DNA of 6,997 bases from the NCBI GenBank assembly GCA_937893735.1, contig CALBGD010000250.1, positions 1 through 6,997 on the forward strand, in the 5' to 3' direction. The position numbers and the translations under genes were made by a program. Shown here piece by piece: positions 1 through 5,556 of this stretch. The notes under the pieces were generated by a model that had not been told where the DNA came from, did not search any database, and was given only the letters and a program-made list of their open reading frames with translations. This stretch comes from an uncultured Clostridia bacterium (GTDB taxonomy: Bacteria; Bacillota; Clostridia; Oscillospirales; Ruminococcaceae). How positions within the stretch are numbered: position 1 is the stretch's first letter; every line of letters begins with the position of its first letter.

Positions 1-474
1 GTGCGCCAGCGAGCAGAACTTCCCCCATTCCGCCAGACGGAGCTCCTCCTCGAAGTATTCGTCAAGGCAGCGGTACCTGTCCTCGTCGCTGTCCGGGACC
101 TGATCCAGCCGCGGGTAAGTCCGGGTGCGGTGGGTGGAGCCAAGCACGAAATCGTAGTCGTGCTCTGCAAGTATCCTCTCAGCCTGCGGCTGATCGAACA
201 GCGCCTGACCGAGCTCCGCGCCGTAGTAGACCTCCATCTTCCCGGCGAAGCGCTCCTTTATCTCAAGGAACACCCCGTAGGAACGCTCTATCGCGCCCGC
301 GTAATCCCAGCTTCCGAGCTTCTCGTTCTCGATATGATCCGTCAGCGCATAGTGCTTTATTCCCAGCCCGCAGGCTCGTTCAGCCATGAGCATGGGAAGG
401 TCGCAGCCGTCCGGCGACAGCGTGGAGTGGCTGTGTATATCCGCAGGAATGAACCTGCGTTCAGTGTTATCCAT
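1..474 (-). CDS. PHP-domain phosphatase, histidinol-phosphatase (HisJ/HisK) type, 3' part cut by window edge
   Basis: The minus strand is open from ATG 474-472 to the window edge, giving 158 residues with no stop. Residues 12-16 read DIHSH (metal ligands H14 and H16), followed by S20-P-D-G23, ALTDH at 43-47, YYGAELG with E87, and VLGSTH ending in H115. These are the ordered metal-binding motifs of the PHP superfamily and fit the histidinol-phosphatase branch, which is usually about 260-270 residues, so roughly 100 residues lie beyond the left edge. The visible end, CSLAH, is where that family carries its next His motif. The start is supported by an AGAAGG site 7 bases upstream. A His-biosynthesis role is not proven: no other his gene is visible, and PHP proteins of this type can also be generic phosphoesterases. 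The gene is divergent from the ACT/DUF711 operon and shares its promoter region. Confidence 0.88.
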   Translation of the reverse strand, partial: MDNTERRFIPADIHSHSTLSPDGCDLPMLMAERACGLGIKHYALTDHIENEKLGSWDYAGAIERSYGVFLEIKERFAGKMEVYYGAELGQALFDQPQAERILAEHDYDFVLGSTHRTRTYPRLDQVPDSDEDRYRCLDEYFEEELRLAEWGKFCSLAH

Positions 475-562
475 ATTATGACCTTCTTCTGTTCTGTACG
501 CTTTTAAAATTGTTTGTGAAAAAAGTGCCTATAATATCAGTCTTTCAAAAGCGTTTTTTATT

Positions 563-591
563 ATTTTATCACAAAATTTGAATTTTGTCTA
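563..591 (-). promoter_or_regulatory. Promoter of the PHP phosphatase gene, extended -10
   Basis: On the minus strand there is a -35 TAGACA (591-586), a 17-base spacer, and a -10 TAAAAT (568-563) preceded by TGA, giving an extended -10 TGnTAAAAT. Each hexamer matches 5 of 6 consensus sigma-A bases. The predicted transcript would start near 556, leaving about an 80-nt leader before the ATG at 474. The spacer contains the palindrome described separately. Confidence 0.6.
571..588. promoter_or_regulatory. Perfect palindrome, candidate operator in the divergent promoter region
   Basis: ACAAAATT (571-578) and AATTTTGT (581-588) are perfect inverted copies separated by TG. The dyad occupies the spacer and the edge of the -35 of the leftward promoter, and lies about 12 bases upstream of the -35 of the rightward promoter. 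A dimeric regulator bound here would block leftward transcription and could affect the rightward promoter. The region is AT-rich, so a chance dyad is possible. No regulator gene is visible in the window. Confidence 0.4.
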
Positions 592-599
592 TGAATACA

Positions 600-628
600 T
601 TTACTTTTTCCGATTTTTTTAGTATAAT
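600..628 (+). promoter_or_regulatory. Promoter of the ACT/DUF711 operon
   Basis: A perfect -10 TATAAT (623-628) lies 17 bases after a weaker -35 TTTACT (600-605, 4 of 6 consensus). Transcription would begin near 635, leaving a leader of about 80 nt before the ATG at 714. Its -35 box is only 8 bases from the -35 box of the leftward promoter, so the two are back to back. Confidence 0.65.
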
Positions 629-713
629 AGATAAGAAAGATAAAAAATCAAGGCTTGCGGCTGATATTTTTATACATATTGAATACAAATCGACCGCAGA
701 ACAGGAGGACATA

Positions 714-983
714 ATGAGAGCAGTTGTTGCTGTAATTGGTAAGGACACAGTCGGTATTCTGGCAAAGGTTAGCGGTATATGCGCCGAGCACAACGCAAAC
801 GTAATGGACGTTACCCAGACCATCATGCAGGATCTCTTCGCTATGACCATGATGATCGAGATATCCAAGCTTAACATCGACTATATCGACTTTGCCGACA
901 AGCTGACAAAGGCAGGCAGCGAGATGGGACTCCAGGTGCACGTTATGCACGAGGACATCTTCAACGCCATGCACACAATATGA
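714..983 (+). CDS. Stand-alone ACT-domain protein (UPF0237 type)
   Basis: This 89-residue protein is essentially one ACT domain. MRAVVAVIGKDTVGILAKVSGICAEHNANV is split as strand 1 (residues 1-9), the ligand-loop motif GKDTVGI, helix 1 and strand 2, followed by MDVTQTIM and FAMTMMIEI. About 90 residues is the usual length of this stand-alone family. ACT domains bind amino acids or similar small ligands, often at dimer interfaces, so a sensor or regulatory subunit role is likely; the ligand is unknown. The start at 714 is chosen because AGGAGG (703-708) sits 5 bases upstream. An in-frame extension to 585 would overlap the promoter -10 and has no ribosome binding site. The DUF711 gene starts 19 bases after its stop, so the two form an operon, and this neighbour pair is widely conserved in Bacillota. 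Confidence 0.93.
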   Translation: MRAVVAVIGKDTVGILAKVSGICAEHNANVMDVTQTIMQDLFAMTMMIEISKLNIDYIDFADKLTKAGSEMGLQVHVMHEDIFNAMHTI

Positions 984-1002
984 TTAAGGAGAACGCCGAC
1001 AG

Positions 1003-2358
1003 ATGTTTAATTCAGGTGACATATTAGAAACGATAAAGATGATACAGGAGGAGAACCTCGATATCCGTACCATCACAATGGGTATCTCACTTCTCGACTG
1101 TATCGACAGCGACATAGACAAGGCGTGCGATAAGGTCTACGATAAGATAATGCGCAAGGCTGAGCACCTCGTTAAGACCGGCGAGGATATCGAAAAGCAG
1201 TACGGTATCCCGATAGTAAACAAGCGTATCTCCGTTACGCCTATCGCTATGGTATCCGCCGCCTGCAAGGGCAGCCCCGTGAAGTTCGCGAAGGCGCTCC
1301 AGCGCGCGGCTGACGGCACCGGCGTAAACTACCTCGGCGGCTACTCCGCACTGGTGCACAAGGGATTCTCCGCAGGCGACCGCGAGCTCATCGAATCTAT
1401 CCCGGAGGCTCTCGCTGTTACCAGCAACGTATGTTCCTCCGTCAATATCGGCTCCACAAGGGCTGGCATCAACATGGACGCAGTTGCAATGATGGGTCAG
1501 GTTATCCTTGACGCCGCAGAGGCAACAAAGGACAACAGCTACTTCGGCGCAGCTAAGATAGTCGTTTTCTGCAACGCAGTAGAGGATAACCCGTTCATGG
1601 CAGGCGCATTCCACGGCGTCGGCGAGTACGACTGCGAGATAAACGTAGGCGTTTCCGGACCGGGCGTTGTACGCGCTGCGCTCCGCAAGCACCCTGACGC
1701 GAACATCAGTGAGATCGCGGACGTTATCAAAAAGACTGCGTTCAAGATAACCAGAATGGGTCAGCTCGTTGGTACGGAGGCTTCCAGCAGGCTCGGCGTT
1801 CCGTTCGGAATCGTTGACCTCTCCCTCGCGCCTACCCCCGCTGTCGGCGACTCCGTAGCGCATATCCTCGAGGAGATAGGTCTTGAGAGCTGCGGCTGCC
1901 ACGGCACCACTGCCTGCCTCGCAATGCTCAACGACGCAGTAAAGAAGGGCGGCGTAATGGCTTCCTCACACGTCGGCGGACTTTCCGGCGCGTTTATCCC
2001 GGTTTCCGAGGACGCAGGAATGATAGACGCGGCAGTAAAGGGCTCCCTCGGTCTGGAGAAGCTCGAGGCCATGACCGCTGTTTGCTCCGTAGGTCTTGAC
2101 ATGATCGCCATTCCCGGCGATACTCCCGCTGACACCATCTCCGCCATCATCGCGGACGAGGCCGCTATCGGAATGGTCAACAGCAAGACCACCGCAGTCC
2201 GCGTGATCCCTGCCATCGGCAGGAAGGAAGGCGACATGATCGAATTCGGCGGTCTGTTCGGCTCCGCGCCTGTAATGCCGGTAAGCAAGTTCTCCGCAAG
2301 CAAGTTCATCAGCCGCGGCGGACGTATCCCCGCTCCGCTCCAGAGCCTTAAGAACTGA
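1003..2358 (+). CDS. DUF711 / UPF0210 family protein (annotated elsewhere as PFL family protein)
   Basis: This is a 451-residue cytosolic protein with no signal peptide or membrane segment, full length for UPF0210. Conserved blocks include [16 protein letters not shown] from N142 (Cys144), [17 protein letters not shown] from F189 (Cys190), [13 protein letters not shown], and a CGCHGTTA block with Cys297, Cys299 and His300, then [21 protein letters not shown] from about 320. The fold of this family has been related to pyruvate formate-lyase and anaerobic ribonucleotide reductase barrels, but no glycyl-radical consensus (RVxGY-like) is seen near the C terminus. The biochemical reaction is not established, so I give none. 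AAGGAG at 986-991 is 11 bases before the ATG. Coupling to the upstream ACT protein suggests that the ACT protein is its ligand-sensing partner. Two hairpins follow the stop. Confidence 0.93.
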   Translation: MFNSGDILETIKMIQEENLDIRTITMGISLLDCIDSDIDKACDKVYDKIMRKAEHLVKTGEDIEKQYGIPIVNKRISVTPIAMVSAACKGSPVKFAKALQRAADGTGVNYLGGYSALVHKGFSAGDRELIESIPEALAVTSNVCSSVNIGSTRAGINMDAVAMMGQVILDAAEATKDNSYFGAAKIVVFCNAVEDNPFMAGAFHGVGEYDCEINVGVSGPGVVRAALRKHPDANISEIADVIKKTAFKITRMGQLVGTEASSRLGVPFGIVDLSLAPTPAVGDSVAHILEEIGLESCGCHGTTACLAMLNDAVKKGGVMASSHVGGLSGAFIPVSEDAGMIDAAVKGSLGLEKLEAMTAVCSVGLDMIAIPGDTPADTISAIIADEAAIGMVNSKTTAVRVIPAIGRKEGDMIEFGGLFGSAPVMPVSKFSASKFISRGGRIPAPLQSLKN

Positions 2359-2365
2359 TATTTCG

Positions 2366-2394
2366 ACCCGCCGCCAGCGAATACTGCGGCGGGT
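2366..2394 (+). terminator. GC-rich hairpin just after the DUF711 gene
   Basis: ACCCGCCGC (2366-2374) pairs perfectly with GCGGCGGGT (2386-2394) around an 11-base loop, starting 7 bases after the stop codon. Only a poor T-rich tail (GTTTATTAT) follows. It may be a weak terminator or a 3'-end stabiliser placed ahead of the stronger terminator downstream. Confidence 0.5.
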
Positions 2395-2403
2395 GTTTAT
2401 TAT

Positions 2404-2436
2404 GAAAAAATCCCGGTTCATCACCGGGATTTTTTC
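2404..2436. terminator. Bidirectional intrinsic terminator between convergent genes
   Basis: ATCCCGG (2410-2416) pairs with CCGGGAT (2424-2430) around a 7-base loop. It is flanked by six A on the left (2405-2410) and six T on the right (2430-2435). Read either way this is a stem followed by a U tract, so it can end both the rightward DUF711 transcript and the leftward membrane-protein transcript, whose stop codon (2438-2436) directly abuts it. Confidence 0.88.
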
Positions 2437-2876
2437 TATACCACACCCAGAAACATAAGCGATATCCACATGAATCCCACGGCTGCTGCCAGGCTCAGCG
2501 GAAACCCCATAAACACGGTAGTCAGGGCGTTAAGGTCGAATACCCTGCCGTTTCTTGTCAGCCGGAGCTTTACTTCCCTGTCAGGCTTGTATATTCTGTC
2601 GCGCATGACGAACTCCGCCGGGAATATATTCGCATATTCCGCGCCGCCGATAAGGTACACCGCCGATTCGAACCGCTTTTCCTTCCGGAATCCGCTGAAC
2701 CTGCCGTGCTTTCTTTTTCCGCGAAGTATCATCACAAGGCAGGCTGCGAAGAATCCCGCCGTAAGCAGAGCCGCCAGCGACACCAGCATCAGGAATCCGA
2801 GCAGGATATACCAGATATCCACACCCGCTAGAGCCAGTATGAAAATTATCGCCGCCGCTCCAAGAATTATCTCCAT
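2436..2876 (-). CDS. Small integral membrane protein of unknown function
   Basis: I do not recognise a family for this 146-residue protein. Residues 2-51 are almost uninterrupted hydrophobic sequence, best read as two membrane helices (about 3-19 and 24-51, with Asp20 between). A strongly basic loop follows (GKRKHGRFSGFRKEKR, 53-68), then a soluble stretch of about 50 residues, and a third hydrophobic segment at about 118-143. By the positive-inside rule the basic loop and soluble middle should be cytoplasmic. There are no catalytic-looking motifs. Start support: GGAGGTG (2887-2881) lies 4 bases before the ATG. The gene is codirectional with the flavoprotein gene, but a strong palindromic terminator sits immediately before its ribosome binding site, so it may be expressed only by read-through. 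The opposite-strand frame over 2470-2892 has no ribosome binding site and is not favoured. Confidence 0.75.
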   Translation of the reverse strand: MEIILGAAAIIFILALAGVDIWYILLGFLMLVSLAALLTAGFFAACLVMILRGKRKHGRFSGFRKEKRFESAVYLIGGAEYANIFPAEFVMRDRIYKPDREVKLRLTRNGRVFDLNALTTVFMGFPLSLAAAVGFMWISLMFLGVV

Positions 2877-2894
2877 GGGACACCTCCGTTAAGC

Positions 2895-2922
2895 AAAAGG
2901 GCAGGCGCGCGCCTGCCCTTTT
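2895..2922 (-). terminator. Perfect 28-bp palindrome, likely terminator of the flavoprotein operon
   Basis: AAAAGGGCAGGCGC (2895-2908) is followed directly by its exact reverse complement (2909-2922). As RNA it gives a 12-bp stem with a GCGC tetraloop ending in a short U run. It begins 4 bases after the stop codon of the leftward flavoprotein gene (stop 2929-2927). The U tract beyond the stem is short, so termination may be partial. It lies only 7 bases from the ribosome binding site of the next leftward gene. Confidence 0.75.
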
Positions 2923-2926
2923 ATGT

Positions 2927-3634
2927 CTACTTGTTCATTTCCCAGTGGGCGAGAGTGATGGTCTCAAATCCCTTAGGTGAAAGGATAGGTCTTGCGATAC
3001 GCTTCTTTGTCTCCTCGGAAAGAGCGCGGTTCTGTGCGAATTCTGCGCCCGCTTTCTTTATGTCGGCAAGGTAGCCCTCGCGCTGGCGCTTCGCCTTTTC
3101 TGCGATGAAAAGCTCGCCCTCGGGACATAGGATAGCCGTATAGTGCCCGTCCCCCGCGATGAGGTCAAGCTGCTTCAGCAGCGCGGGGTACATCGGCTTT
3201 GCGTCAACATAGCCGCAGGTGGTGATGACTACAAGGCGCTTTTCGTGCATGGATTCGTCCCGCAGCTCATGGAAGCTTGCGTTCTTGTCCTCCACAAGAT
3301 TGCCCATGTACGGCAGCATGAAGGGCAGGCAGCGGTCTGTCATCGCCTTCATCTGCGAGGGCATTCCGAAGAAATACAGCGGGAAGCTCTCGATAACGAT
3401 ATCCGCAGCCTTTATCTTCTCATAGATGGACTGCATATCGTCCTTGATAACGCACTGCCCCGGCGTCCTGCTCCAGCATGAGAAGCAGCCGCAGCAGGGC
3501 TTGATGTTCATTTTGTAGATATCTACCTGCTCTACCTCGGTGTCCTCCGGGAATCCGGAAAGAAATGCCTTGGTTATATTCAGCGTATTGCTCCGCCCTG
3601 CCTTGGGGCTTCCGTTCAATACTAATACTCTCAT
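2927..3634 (-). CDS. Flavodoxin-fold FMN reductase with iron-sulfur-flavoprotein-like cysteine motif
   Basis: This 235-residue protein starts with MRVLVLNGSPKAGRSNT, the strand plus phosphate-binding loop (G8-S-P...N16-T) of the NADPH-dependent FMN reductase/flavodoxin-like superfamily. SFPLYFFGMPSQMKAMTDR (83-101) is the second conserved flavin-site block. Cys47, Cys50, Cys53 and Cys61 form CX2CX2CX7C, which fits the compact CX2CX2CX4-7C motif described for iron-sulfur flavoproteins (Isf), so a 4Fe-4S cluster beside FMN is plausible; Cys48 is extra. There is no signal peptide, so it is cytosolic. AAGGAG lies 5 bases upstream of the ATG. Only 9 bases separate it from the PPTase gene, so it is cotranscribed as the last gene of the ketosynthase operon. 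It could supply electrons to, or reduce an intermediate of, that pathway, or be an unrelated redox enzyme; the sequence does not decide. Confidence 0.88.
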   Translation of the reverse strand: MRVLVLNGSPKAGRSNTLNITKAFLSGFPEDTEVEQVDIYKMNIKPCCGCFSCWSRTPGQCVIKDDMQSIYEKIKAADIVIESFPLYFFGMPSQMKAMTDRCLPFMLPYMGNLVEDKNASFHELRDESMHEKRLVVITTCGYVDAKPMYPALLKQLDLIAGDGHYTAILCPEGELFIAEKAKRQREGYLADIKKAGAEFAQNRALSEETKKRIARPILSPKGFETITLAHWEMNK

Positions 3635-3643
3635 TTGTTCTCC

Positions 3644-4264
3644 TTATTCTCCCTGCTCAGGCAGGCTTATGCTGTAATAATACCGCTTTCCGCAGCTTGT
3701 GATGATACCATTCGTGAAGCACCCCGGCGCAGGAACATGGTCATGCCCGCAGCGCTTGTAGCAGCTCTCACGCTTCGTCCACGTCCGGAAGAAATCGTCA
3801 GCGCGGGTATTGCTCCGCAGAAAGCCGTTCAGCTCGCTCTGGCTCATGAATGTCCGCGCAAGCTCCTCCATACGCTCCCGGCTGTAATTCCGCGCAAACT
3901 GGATATCCGCGCCAACGGAAGCGTCCGCGCCTATCGCAACGCAGCACAGCGCCGCTCCCTCGGAATGGGAAACGCTGAAATCAAGGTCGTTGCGGTTTAT
4001 CACGCAGGGTCTGCCGTCGGAATTCCGCGCAATCGCAAGGCTCATGCGGTCAACCCCGTGCTTTTTCAGCAGGTTATCCAGCAGAATAAGCGCGCAGGCG
4101 CTCTCGGTGAACGCCTCCCTGTGCTTTGCATATTTTCCGGTTATGTAGTCGAAATACTCCCCGCACATCGGCGAATACTCGCCCCGGAGAGCCTCGGCGC
4201 GCTTTAAAAGCTCGCTCCCGCCCGAAACTATGCAGGCGGAGAAACCATACGTCAGCTCAGCCAT
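3644..4264 (-). CDS. 4'-phosphopantetheinyl transferase, Sfp superfamily
   Basis: This 206-residue protein is in the usual size range for Sfp-like enzymes, which transfer the phosphopantetheine arm of CoA to a serine of carrier proteins. In order: GRPCV (84-88), DFSVSHSEG (95-103), VGADIQ (117-122) with the metal ligand D120, and FFRTWTKRESCYK (158-170) with W162, E166 and K170. These match the PPTase signatures VGIDIE and WTxKExxxK. Two consensus positions differ: the usual acidic residue after D120 is Gln122, and the usual Lys before E166 is Arg165; both kinds of change occur in the superfamily, so activity is still expected. The start codon overlaps the end of fabZ by 8 bases and has only a weak AAGAG site 10 bases upstream, pointing to translational coupling. 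Placement in this operon implies a dedicated activator for the acyl carrier protein of the pathway. Confidence 0.92.
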   Translation of the reverse strand: MAELTYGFSACIVSGGSELLKRAEALRGEYSPMCGEYFDYITGKYAKHREAFTESACALILLDNLLKKHGVDRMSLAIARNSDGRPCVINRNDLDFSVSHSEGAALCCVAIGADASVGADIQFARNYSRERMEELARTFMSQSELNGFLRSNTRADDFFRTWTKRESCYKRCGHDHVPAPGCFTNGIITSCGKRYYYSISLPEQGE

Positions 4265-4706
4265 AAACAGCGCTCTTATCTATCGCCGTGAACAGCATGC
4301 TGCCCTTCGCCTTGACTGCCCCGTCGCAGGATATCACAGCCGAAAACTCAGCCGCAGCCGCAGATATCATCTCAGCCTTTACGGTGATCTCCAGTCTGTC
4401 GCCCGGGATAACCGGCTTTAAGAACTTGAATTCCTTGACCTTAAGCAGCACGTACAGCTTGTCGTCGCCGGGCACCACCCTGTCGGGGGCTATGACCAGG
4501 CTGCAAAGCTGCGCGGCGCTCTCTATCAGAAGTACACCGGGCATTATCGGAGCTTCCGGGAAATGACCCATAAAATACGGCTCGTTCACAGAAACGCACT
4601 TTATTCCCGTTGCGTGTTCGTTCGGCACAAGCTCTGTCACCCGCTCTATCATCTGGAACGGCGGGCGCTGCTTTATGCGCGCGTTTATTTCCATAAGATT
4701 CATCAT
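4257..4706 (-). CDS. fabZ: 3-hydroxyacyl-ACP dehydratase, FabZ type (hot-dog fold)
   Basis: This 149-residue single hot-dog domain protein is normal FabZ length. It removes water from 3-hydroxyacyl-ACP to give trans-2-enoyl-ACP. RPPFQMIERV (14-23) is the N-terminal signature, and GHFPEAPIMPGVLLIE (47-62) contains catalytic His48 and Glu62. KFLKPVIPGD (about 94-103) is the conserved later block. The start at 4706 has GGAGGT 8 bases upstream, and its ATG overlaps the fabG stop as ATGA, so translation is coupled to fabG. A second ATG directly follows the first and could also be used. The usual GHFPG is GHFPE here. Because it sits with a private ketosynthase fusion and PPTase, it is more likely a pathway-specific dehydratase than the housekeeping fatty-acid enzyme; the symbol is by family only. 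Confidence 0.95.
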   Translation of the reverse strand: MMNLMEINARIKQRPPFQMIERVTELVPNEHATGIKCVSVNEPYFMGHFPEAPIMPGVLLIESAAQLCSLVIAPDRVVPGDDKLYVLLKVKEFKFLKPVIPGDRLEITVKAEMISAAAAEFSAVISCDGAVKAKGSMLFTAIDKSAVYG

Positions 4707-5437
4707 AAGCTAAGACCTCCGTCAAGCACAATTACCTGTCCGGTCACATAGGCGAACGCGTCGGAGCAGAGCTGCGCAACCACGTCAGCGACCTCAGAAG
4801 CCTTGCCCAGCCTGTGCATGGGGATAGCTTTCAGGTACTCCTCCTTCTTGTCCTCCGGGATAGCGTCCAGCATTTCGGTTTCAATGAAGCCGGGAGCCAC
4901 CGCATTCACGCGTATGCCGCGCGGAGCCAGCTCCTTTGCAAGGGTAGCCGTCATGGAGTTCACCGCGCCCTTGGTCGCGCTGTAAACGCCCTGTCCCTCC
5001 ACCGCAAGCACCGAGCTTACGGAAGAAACGTTGATGATAACGCCCTGCTTCTTGCTCATCATTTTGAGCGCCGCCTGCTGTGCGCAGTGGAAATAGCCCT
5101 TGATATTGATGTCAAGGCTTCTTGCGAGTGAATCCTCGTTTATCATCAGCAGATAAGCGTCGTCCACAATGCCGGCGTTGTTAACGAGGACGTCCAGCCT
5201 GCCGAATGCCTTGTGAGCCTCGCGGAACATATTCTGGACTTCCTTGAGGTCGGCGGTGTTCGCCTTTATTGCGACAGCTTTCTGTCCGAGTGCCTCTATC
5301 GCGGAAACGACCTCCTGCGCCTTTGCCTCGTTTGAGTTATAGTTCACCACTATATCATAGCCGCATTCCGCAAGTCTCAGCGCGCACGCCTTGCCTATTC
5401 CCCGGGAAGCGCCCGTAACCAGTGCAACCTTCTCCAT
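4703..5437 (-). CDS. fabG: 3-oxoacyl-ACP reductase, FabG type (short-chain dehydrogenase)
   Basis: This 244-residue classical short-chain dehydrogenase is full length for FabG. It reduces 3-oxoacyl-ACP to 3-hydroxyacyl-ACP with NADPH. Visible are TGASRGIG (8-15, nucleotide-binding loop), NNAG (86-89), and the catalytic tetrad Asn111, Ser139, Tyr152 and Lys156 (YSATKG), plus the PGFIETEM block after the active site and a C-terminal VTGQVIVLDGG. Ribosome binding site AGGAGG (5447-5442) lies 4 bases from the ATG. The gene follows the ketosynthase fusion after 119 bases that hold a structured repeat, and overlaps fabZ by four bases. The arrangement ketosynthase, ketoreductase, dehydratase gives one reductive elongation cycle apart from enoyl reduction. 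As with fabZ, the symbol is by family; a pathway-specific role is inferred. Confidence 0.96.
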   Translation of the reverse strand: MEKVALVTGASRGIGKACALRLAECGYDIVVNYNSNEAKAQEVVSAIEALGQKAVAIKANTADLKEVQNMFREAHKAFGRLDVLVNNAGIVDDAYLLMINEDSLARSLDINIKGYFHCAQQAALKMMSKKQGVIINVSSVSSVLAVEGQGVYSATKGAVNSMTATLAKELAPRGIRVNAVAPGFIETEMLDAIPEDKKEEYLKAIPMHRLGKASEVADVVAQLCSDAFAYVTGQVIVLDGGLSL

Positions 5438-5452
5438 TTATCCTCCTAAAAC

Positions 5453-5527
5453 GATTCGGAATCCGGCGCCTGCGTTTCACAGGTGAATTTATGGCAGCAA
5501 CGCGAAGCGGCGCCATAATTCCGAATT
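5453..5527 (-). repeat. Structured inverted-repeat element between the ketosynthase and fabG genes
   Basis: The 119-base gap between the ketosynthase stop (5557) and the fabG start (5437) holds nested dyads. ATTCGGAAT (5454-5462) pairs with ATTCCGAAT (5518-5526), and GGCGCC (5465-5470) pairs with GGCGCC (5509-5514). Inside them GCGTT (5472-5476) can pair with AACGC (5499-5503); alternatively TTCAC (5476-5480) pairs with GTGAA (5483-5487). The leftward transcript could form one long interrupted hairpin of about 75 nt. It has no terminator-like U tract facing fabG. It resembles a REP/MITE-like intergenic element or an mRNA processing/stability structure. No second copy is in the window. Confidence 0.6.
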
Positions 5528-5549
5528 CCGAATCCCGAATTCCGAATTT
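5517..5549. repeat. 7-bp tandem repeat (AATTCCG), about 4.5 copies
   Basis: Units AATTCCG (5517-5523), AATTCCG (5524-5530), AATCCCG (5531-5537) and AATTCCG (5538-5544) are followed by a partial AATTT. It forms the right arm of the hairpin element above and ends 7 bases before the ketosynthase stop codon. Because the arm is repeated, the left arm GATTCGGAAT (5453-5462) can pair in more than one register, for example with 5525-5534. Confidence 0.85.
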
Positions 5550-5556
5550 GAATAAC

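Noticed and set aside
1..507. Rightward open frame of 168 codons at the left edge
   Set aside because: It is the shadow of the PHP gene on the opposite strand, which has ordered metal-binding motifs and a ribosome binding site; the rightward product shows no family features.
655..680. Second rightward promoter (TTGCGG with a TATACA-like -10)
   Set aside because: The -10 match and spacing are poor compared with the TATAAT promoter at 600-628; not enough to call.
585..713. N-terminal extension of the ACT protein back to an ATG at 585
   Set aside because: The extension covers the rightward promoter -10 (623-628), has no ribosome binding site and is not ACT-like; AGGAGG 5 bases before 714 marks the true start.
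1087..1902. Leftward 271-codon frame opposite the DUF711 gene
   Set aside because: Long antisense shadow of a well-supported conserved gene; no ribosome binding site context and no recognisable domain.
2470..2892. Rightward 140-codon frame opposite the small membrane protein
   Set aside because: Its start lies just past the bidirectional terminator, it lacks a ribosome binding site, and the leftward frame has a good GGAGGTG site and coherent membrane topology.
5453..5549. Hairpin element as a rho-independent terminator between the ketosynthase and fabG
   Set aside because: In the leftward direction the stem is not followed by a U tract but by the TTTTAGGAGG leader of fabG, and the following genes need the same transcript.
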